NCBI GenBank assembly: GCA_019347875.1
Contig: JAHWKN010000003.1
Span: 1-45,161, forward strand
Reading direction: 5' to 3'
DNA length: 45,161 nucleotides
Source: Candidatus Parcubacteria bacterium
GTDB lineage: Bacteria; Patescibacteriota; Saccharimonadia; UBA4664; JAHWKN01
Part shown: piece by piece, positions 39,842 to 45,161 of the stretch
Layout of the letters: each line of letters starts with the position of its first letter
Position numbering within the stretch: the first letter of the stretch is position 1
The notes under the pieces: generated by a model
What the model was told of the DNA's origin: nothing
Database searches by the model: none
The model's input: the letters and a program-made list of their open reading frames with translations, nothing else
Program-made: the position numbers and the translations under genes

Positions 39842-42160
39842 ATGAGTAAGAACGTCGTCATTGTGGAGTCGCCGGCTAAGGCCAAAACCATCGAGAAGTT
39901 TTTAGGTAAGGACTTCAAGGTGGTGGCCAGCTTCGGGCATGTACGTGACCTGCCGAAAAAGGGGGTGTCGGTTGATATCGAGCACGGCTTTACCCCCACT
40001 TACGAGATTTCGCCCGATAAGAAAAAGCACGTGGCCGAGCTGAAAAGGCTGGCCAAGACCGCCGATACCGTCTGGCTGGCCAGCGATGAAGACCGCGAGG
40101 GGGAGGCCATCGCCTGGCACCTGGTCGAGGCGCTCAAGTTAAAAGACGCCAACACCAAGCGCATCGTGTTTCACGAAATCACCAAGCCGGCCATCGAGCG
40201 GGCGGTGAAGAACCCGCGGGGGGTCGACAAGAACCTGGTCGACGCCCAGCAGGCCCGGCGGGTACTCGACCGCTTAGTCGGCTACGGGCTGTCGCCGGTA
40301 CTGTGGAAGAAGGTCCGCACCGGGCTGTCGGCCGGCCGGGTCCAGTCGGTCGCGGTGCGGCTGATCGTAGAGCGCGAGCGCGAGATCGAAAACTTTTCCG
40401 CCACCGCCAAGTTTAAGCTGACCGCCGAGTTTACGCTGGCAGGCGGGAAGGTTCTAAAAGCCGAACTGCCAAAGAAGTTTGACAGCGAGCCGGAGGCCCG
40501 ACGGTTCTTAGAGAGCCTGAAGGGGGCCGCGTACCAGGTAGCCGATCTGGTGACCAAGCCGGCCAAAAAGTCACCGCCACCGCCCTTTACCACCTCAACG
40601 CTGCAGCAGGAGGCCAGCCGCAAACTGGGCTTTTCGGTCAAACAAACCATGGTGGTGGCCCAAAAGCTGTACGAAGCCGGGCACATCAGCTACATGCGGA
40701 CCGACTCGGTCAACCTGTCGGACACCGCAGTGGCGGCCGCCGCCAAACAAATCACCCGGTTCTACGGAGCGGAGTTTGCCCAAACCCGCCGCTACGCCAC
40801 CAAGTCGGCCGGCGCCCAAGAGGCCCACGAGGCGATCCGCCCGACCGATTTCAGCCGGATGACGGCCGGCGCCGACTCCGGGCAGCAACGGCTGTACCAG
40901 CTGATCTGGCAGCGCACCATCGCCTCGCAAATGGCCGATGCCCGGCTGGAGAAAACCGAGGCGGCGATAGCCATCTCCACCCGTCCGGAAACGCTGGTGG
41001 CCAGCGGTGAGGTGGTGCGGTTTGAAGGCTTTTTAAAGGTTTATACGGAGTCGAGCGACCGCGACGACAGAGACAGCGACAGCTCCAAGATCCTGCCGCC
41101 GCTGGCGGCAGGGCAAAAGCTGGATCCAATTGCACTGCGAGCGACGCAAGTTTACGACCGGCCCAAGCCGCGCTACACCGAGGCTAGTCTGGTGAAAAAG
41201 CTGGAAGAGATGGGCATCGGCCGGCCCTCAACCTACGCCCCGACCATCTCAACCATTCAGGACCGCGGATACGTCGAGAAGGGGGACCTGGAGGGGCACG
41301 AGCGGCCCGTTAGCCTACTAACGCTTAAGGACGACCAGCTAACCAGCGAGCAGACCACCGAGATAACCGGCGCCGAACGGGCCAAACTGTTCCCGACCGC
41401 CATCGGCGGGGTTGTAACCGACTTTTTAGTCAAACACTTTCCCGACATCGTCGACTACCAATTTACCGCCAAGGTGGAAGCCGAGTTCGACGAGATCGCC
41501 CGCGGGCAACAGCCCTGGAACTCTATGATCTCCGACTTTTACGGCCCTTTCCGGCAAACCGTCGCGGCGTCTGAAAACGTTTCCCGGCAGGAGGCCTCCC
41601 AGGCCCGCGAGCTGGGCAGCGACCCCGCCACCGGCAAACCGGTGATCGCCCGGATGGGCCGCTACGGTCCGATGCTGCAGATCGGCCAGGCGGAGGACGA
41701 AGAGAAGCCCCGTTTTGCCCCGCTGCCGGCCGGCCGCAAAATCACTGACGTCACCCTGGCAGAGGCGCTGGAGCTGTTTAAGCTGCCGCGCTCACTCGGT
41801 ACGACGCCCGAAGGTGAGGAGATTACCGCCAACTTCGGCCGCTTCGGGCCCTACATTAAGTTTGGCGGTCTGTACGCCTCGATCACGCCGGACGATCCGT
41901 TTTCGATCACCCGCGAGCGGGCACTGGAGCTGGTGGCCGCCAAAAAAACCGCCGACGCCCAAAAGTACATCCGCACCTTTGACGGCTCACCGGTCAAGGT
42001 GGTCAACGGCCGCTTCGGTCCCTTCATCACCAACGGCACCAAAAACGCTAAAATTCCGGCCGGCCAGGATCCCGCCCGGCTGACCCAATCCGAGTGCGAA
42101 GCGCTGCTGGCCGCCGCCCCGACAAAGAAAAAGCGTAAACGGATAGTTAAAAAAGCCTAA
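39842..42160 (+). CDS. topA: DNA topoisomerase I
   Basis: 'VIVESPAKAKTIEKFLGKDFKVVASFGHVRDLP', 'ASDEDREGEAIAWHL', 'YMRTDSVNLSDTAV', C-terminal TopoI repeats and Lys-rich tail. Confidence 0.97.
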   Translation: MSKNVVIVESPAKAKTIEKFLGKDFKVVASFGHVRDLPKKGVSVDIEHGFTPTYEISPDKKKHVAELKRLAKTADTVWLASDEDREGEAIAWHLVEALKLKDANTKRIVFHEITKPAIERAVKNPRGVDKNLVDAQQARRVLDRLVGYGLSPVLWKKVRTGLSAGRVQSVAVRLIVEREREIENFSATAKFKLTAEFTLAGGKVLKAELPKKFDSEPEARRFLESLKGAAYQVADLVTKPAKKSPPPPFTTSTLQQEASRKLGFSVKQTMVVAQKLYEAGHISYMRTDSVNLSDTAVAAAAKQITRFYGAEFAQTRRYATKSAGAQEAHEAIRPTDFSRMTAGADSGQQRLYQLIWQRTIASQMADARLEKTEAAIAISTRPETLVASGEVVRFEGFLKVYTESSDRDDRDSDSSKILPPLAAGQKLDPIALRATQVYDRPKPRYTEASLVKKLEEMGIGRPSTYAPTISTIQDRGYVEKGDLEGHERPVSLLTLKDDQLTSEQTTEITGAERAKLFPTAIGGVVTDFLVKHFPDIVDYQFTAKVEAEFDEIARGQQPWNSMISDFYGPFRQTVAASENVSRQEASQARELGSDPATGKPVIARMGRYGPMLQIGQAEDEEKPRFAPLPAGRKITDVTLAEALELFKLPRSLGTTPEGEEITANFGRFGPYIKFGGLYASITPDDPFSITRERALELVAAKKTADAQKYIRTFDGSPVKVVNGRFGPFITNGTKNAKIPAGQDPARLTQSECEALLAAAPTKKKRKRIVKKA

Positions 42161-42198
42161 TTTTGGCCACCGCCGGGACGGCGCCGGTCGCGACACGT

Positions 42199-42227
42199 TT
42201 GTAATATTAACCAATGCGTGATATAAT
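42199..42227 (+). promoter_or_regulatory. Sigma70-like promoter TTGTAA-17-TATAAT
   Basis: TTGTAA 42199-42204, TATAAT 42222-42227. Confidence 0.55.
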
Positions 42228-42323
42228 AGTTAGTAATATTGACTAAAGTTGACGGCGGGGGAGGGCGGTTTTTGTCCGCTTTCGTCCTCAACACGTCCAG
42301 CCAAGCCAACCTATAATAAAGCT

Positions 42324-44696
42324 ATGCCTAAACCAGACAAGACCGACAAGCGAGAGTTTTACGAAGCCATCCCCGCGCCGGCGCGGTTAAACGACAACGA
42401 CGTCGGGCTGGACGATATCGGCCACGCCCTTGAAACGGCGGCGGCAAGGCTGCGCGCCGAGTGGCTCCGCATCAAGCCGCTGGCCCAAGCCGCCGTTTAT
42501 GACGGCGGCCAGTACGCCCTGGCGTTCGGGCGGGTCATGACCAGCCAAAGCGCCCGCCGTACCTACACCGCCGGGCTGACCCTGAGTTTGATCGCCGGGG
42601 CGGCGGTGGCGCTGCTGGTGGCTTCCAGTACCTACGCCATTTATGCCGGCGACCTGGCCAGCCCCGCGGCGCTGATGAACAAGAAGAACACCGGTACCAC
42701 CATTTTGGACCGCCACGGAGAGGTGCTGTACCGGGTGTACGGCGCCAGCAACCGCCAGCCGGTGAAGATGTCCGAGGTACCCGAAAACCTCATCCAAGCC
42801 ACCCTGGCCGCCGAAGACCCCAACTTTTACCAGCACGACGGGCTGTCGTGGCGGGGCACCTTGCGGGCGCTCTACCACGACGTCAAGACCGGCCGCAAGG
42901 CCCAGGGCGGCTCAACCATCACCCAGCAGTTGGTTAAAAACGCCCTGCTTGATCCAACCGACCGCTCCTTTGAGCGTAAGGCCCGCGAGGCCGTCTTGGC
43001 GGTTGAGCTGGAACGCCGCTACGACAAAGACCAGATCATGGAGATGTACCTAAACGGCATTTACTACGGCCAGGGGGCGCACGGGATCGGCTCGGCCGCC
43101 AAGACTTACTTTAACAAGCCGGTCAAGGACTTGAGTCTGGGCCAAAGCGCCCTGCTGGCGGGGTTGGTGCTGGCGCCCAGCCAGTGGGATCCGACCATCA
43201 ACCCCGAGGCTGCCCAGGGCCGGCGCAACTTTATATTGGAACGCATGCAGGAGCTGGAGTACATCACAGCGGCCGAGGCGGCGGCCGCCAAAGCCGAGCC
43301 GATCGAAGCCTCGGCCCGGCAAATCGAGATCAAGGCGCCCCACTTTGTGTTTTATGTCCTTAACCAGCTGCGGGCGACTTACGGCAGCGAGCTGGTTGAG
43401 CGCGGCGGCATCACCGTCCGCACCACGCTTGATCTGGGTAAGCAGCGAATCGGCGAAGACACCGTTAAGGCCCAACTCGCCAGCCTGCGCGGCCGCAACG
43501 CCACCAACGGAGCCTTGGTGTCGGTCGACCCGGCCACCGGTGACATATTAAGCATGGTCGGCAGCGTCGACTACTTTGCACCAGGCTACGGCAAGGTCAA
43601 CCTGGCGACGGCTTTGCGGCAGCCGGGATCGGCCATGAAGCCGATGGTTTACCTGTCGGCGTTCGAAAAGGGGTGGAACGGGGCCACCGTGGTGGAGGAT
43701 AAGCCCATCGCCATCCCGGATGGTGCCGGCAACGTTTACCGGCCGCAAAACTACGACCTCAAGTTCCACGGCCGCCAAACCCTGCGCAGCGCCTTAGCCA
43801 ACTCTTACAACATCCCGGCGGTCGAGGTGCTGCGCTTCGTCGGCGTACCGCCGGCCCTGGAGATGTCCCACCGGCTGGGCATTACCACGCTTAACGACCC
43901 CAGCCGCTACGGACTCAGCCTGGTGTTGGGCGGGGGAGAGGTGCGCATGATTGATATGGCGGCCGCTTACGGCACCCTGGCCAATCAAGGCACCCGGGTA
44001 ACTCCCGTGGCGATCAAGCAGGTCCAAAACCGCCTGGGCAAAGACATCACCAAGCCGGCCCAGCCCAAACCTAAAAAACCGGCTGTAGATCCCCGCCTGG
44101 TCTACATGCTCACCAGTATCTTAAGCGACAACGAGGCCCGCCGGCCGATGTTCGGCACCAACTCGCCGCTGAAGCTGTCACGGCCGGCGGCGGTCAAGAC
44201 CGGTACCACCAACGACTACAAAGACAACTGGACCGCCGGGTACACGCCGGATGTCGCCACGGTGGTGTGGGTCGGCAACAACGATGGCTCCCCAATGGTG
44301 AACGTCGACGGCGTGACCGGGGCGGCCCCGATCTGGAATCAGTACATGGAAGCGGTGCTGCGGGGAACGCCCGTAACCGACTTCGTCAAGCCGCCCGGCT
44401 TGGAGTCGGTCAGGGTATGTAAGTTTGACGGCGGCATCGCCAACCCGTGGGACGCCAGCGTGGAAGAGTTCTTCTTAGCCGAAGCCAAGCCGACCAAACG
44501 CTGCGGCACCAGCGCGCCGCGTCCCCGGGCGATACCGAGGCGGGAAGAGCCAGAAGAGGACGAGCGCAAACCCGACAAGGAAGAACGCCGCGGTCGCGAG
44601 GAGGAGAATGTAGGGGGCGGTGATTCAGAGGTACTGGTACCACCGACCGAGCCCAAACAGCCGGACCAGCCAGCCGACCCGTCGGACAGTGATTAA
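42324..44696 (+). CDS. Class A penicillin-binding protein (transglycosylase/transpeptidase)
   Basis: GT51 'AAEDPNFYQHDGLSWRGTLRAL', 'GGSTITQQLVKNALL'; transpeptidase 'RQPGSAMKPMVYLSAFEKG', 'SYNIPAVEVLR', 'VKTGTTNDYKDNWTAGYTP'; charged C-terminal tail. ATG at 42324 lies 6 nt after TATAAT. Confidence 0.95.
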   Translation: MPKPDKTDKREFYEAIPAPARLNDNDVGLDDIGHALETAAARLRAEWLRIKPLAQAAVYDGGQYALAFGRVMTSQSARRTYTAGLTLSLIAGAAVALLVASSTYAIYAGDLASPAALMNKKNTGTTILDRHGEVLYRVYGASNRQPVKMSEVPENLIQATLAAEDPNFYQHDGLSWRGTLRALYHDVKTGRKAQGGSTITQQLVKNALLDPTDRSFERKAREAVLAVELERRYDKDQIMEMYLNGIYYGQGAHGIGSAAKTYFNKPVKDLSLGQSALLAGLVLAPSQWDPTINPEAAQGRRNFILERMQELEYITAAEAAAAKAEPIEASARQIEIKAPHFVFYVLNQLRATYGSELVERGGITVRTTLDLGKQRIGEDTVKAQLASLRGRNATNGALVSVDPATGDILSMVGSVDYFAPGYGKVNLATALRQPGSAMKPMVYLSAFEKGWNGATVVEDKPIAIPDGAGNVYRPQNYDLKFHGRQTLRSALANSYNIPAVEVLRFVGVPPALEMSHRLGITTLNDPSRYGLSLVLGGGEVRMIDMAAAYGTLANQGTRVTPVAIKQVQNRLGKDITKPAQPKPKKPAVDPRLVYMLTSILSDNEARRPMFGTNSPLKLSRPAAVKTGTTNDYKDNWTAGYTPDVATVVWVGNNDGSPMVNVDGVTGAAPIWNQYMEAVLRGTPVTDFVKPPGLESVRVCKFDGGIANPWDASVEEFFLAEAKPTKRCGTSAPRPRAIPRREEPEEDERKPDKEERRGREEENVGGGDSEVLVPPTEPKQPDQPADPSDSD

Positions 44697-44739
44697 AGCG
44701 ATACGAAAATACACATACTCATCTCGTCCGCCACGCCGC

Positions 44740-45161
44740 GTAGCGACGCCACCCCTACCGCAGCGGCCCTACCGTCTATCCTCCTAACCTCTCCCTAAAC
44801 CTCCCTCTTCTACCTTTTGTCAGCAAAAGGTAGCCAAAACTGCCGAGTAGGTCGCTAACTCCAAGCCAGCCAGCCCGTAAAAGGCCGGGCCTGCGGAACT
44901 CGTCCCTAGCGGTCCTCAAACAGTCCTCGGCCTTAATCGGCCTTTTCCGGTCTGGCTGTTTGGGGTTAGCTCCGATACTCGGGGATGTTGGGGCAGTCCC
45001 TGGTTTTAAAATCAAAAAAGATGGTTCTGCTTTCTCCTGCCAACCCCGAGCATTGGAGTGAGCCCCAAACAGCCGTACCGTCAGCGGCGGATAAAGCCGA
45101 GGACTGTTTGAGCCCCGATGCAATCGGAGCGAGTTCCGCAGGCCCGCCGGTGGCGGTTCGG
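44740..45161. repeat. Dispersed intergenic repeat, copy C (inverted halves, truncated by window end)
   Basis: 44917-44984 nearly identical to 9235-9302; 45096-45145 is the exact reverse complement of 9200-9249; hairpin CTACCTTTTG-tcag-CAAAAGGTAG at 44810-44833. Confidence 0.87.

Noticed and set aside
44776-45123. ORFs within repeat clusters (9579-9827, 9661-9921, 44776-45123)
   Set aside because: They translate the non-coding repeat modules in differing frames and are not conserved between copies; not transposases.

Overview
The window is about 45 kb of gene-dense, mostly high-GC bacterial chromosome, and the standard code fits (TGA acts as stop). The gene content is mostly core: mreB, an O-antigen-ligase-like protein, a WecG/TagA/CpsF glycosyltransferase, gltX, a complete F-type ATP synthase operon on the minus strand (atpZ-like, then B-E-F-H-A-G-D-C), cca, a histidine kinase/response regulator pair upstream of scpA-scpB-rluB, der, pth, dprA, topA, a class A PBP, PEGA, DUF3048, RlpA-like and Rpf/LysM envelope proteins, and one tRNA-Glu(CTC). 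The mix of many small single-domain proteins with an F-ATPase would fit a Candidate Phyla Radiation lineage such as Saccharibacteria, but that assignment is only an inference. No transposase, CRISPR array or rRNA was recognised. The most interesting signals are: (1) a dispersed, structured intergenic repeat family at 1-240, 9080-9660 and 44740-45161, built as inverted half-units with a covarying hairpin, with both window ends lying inside copies; (2) about ten genes whose ATG lies 6-8 nt after a TANNNT-like -10 box with no Shine-Dalgarno, suggesting widespread leaderless transcription; (3) an AT-rich island next to tRNA-Glu carrying an orphan KAP-family P-loop NTPase; (4) several unexplained structured intergenic or leader regions (upstream of the Rpf-like gene, upstream of dprA and topA, and TGAC-rich palindromes). 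All coordinates were read by eye and no database search was run.
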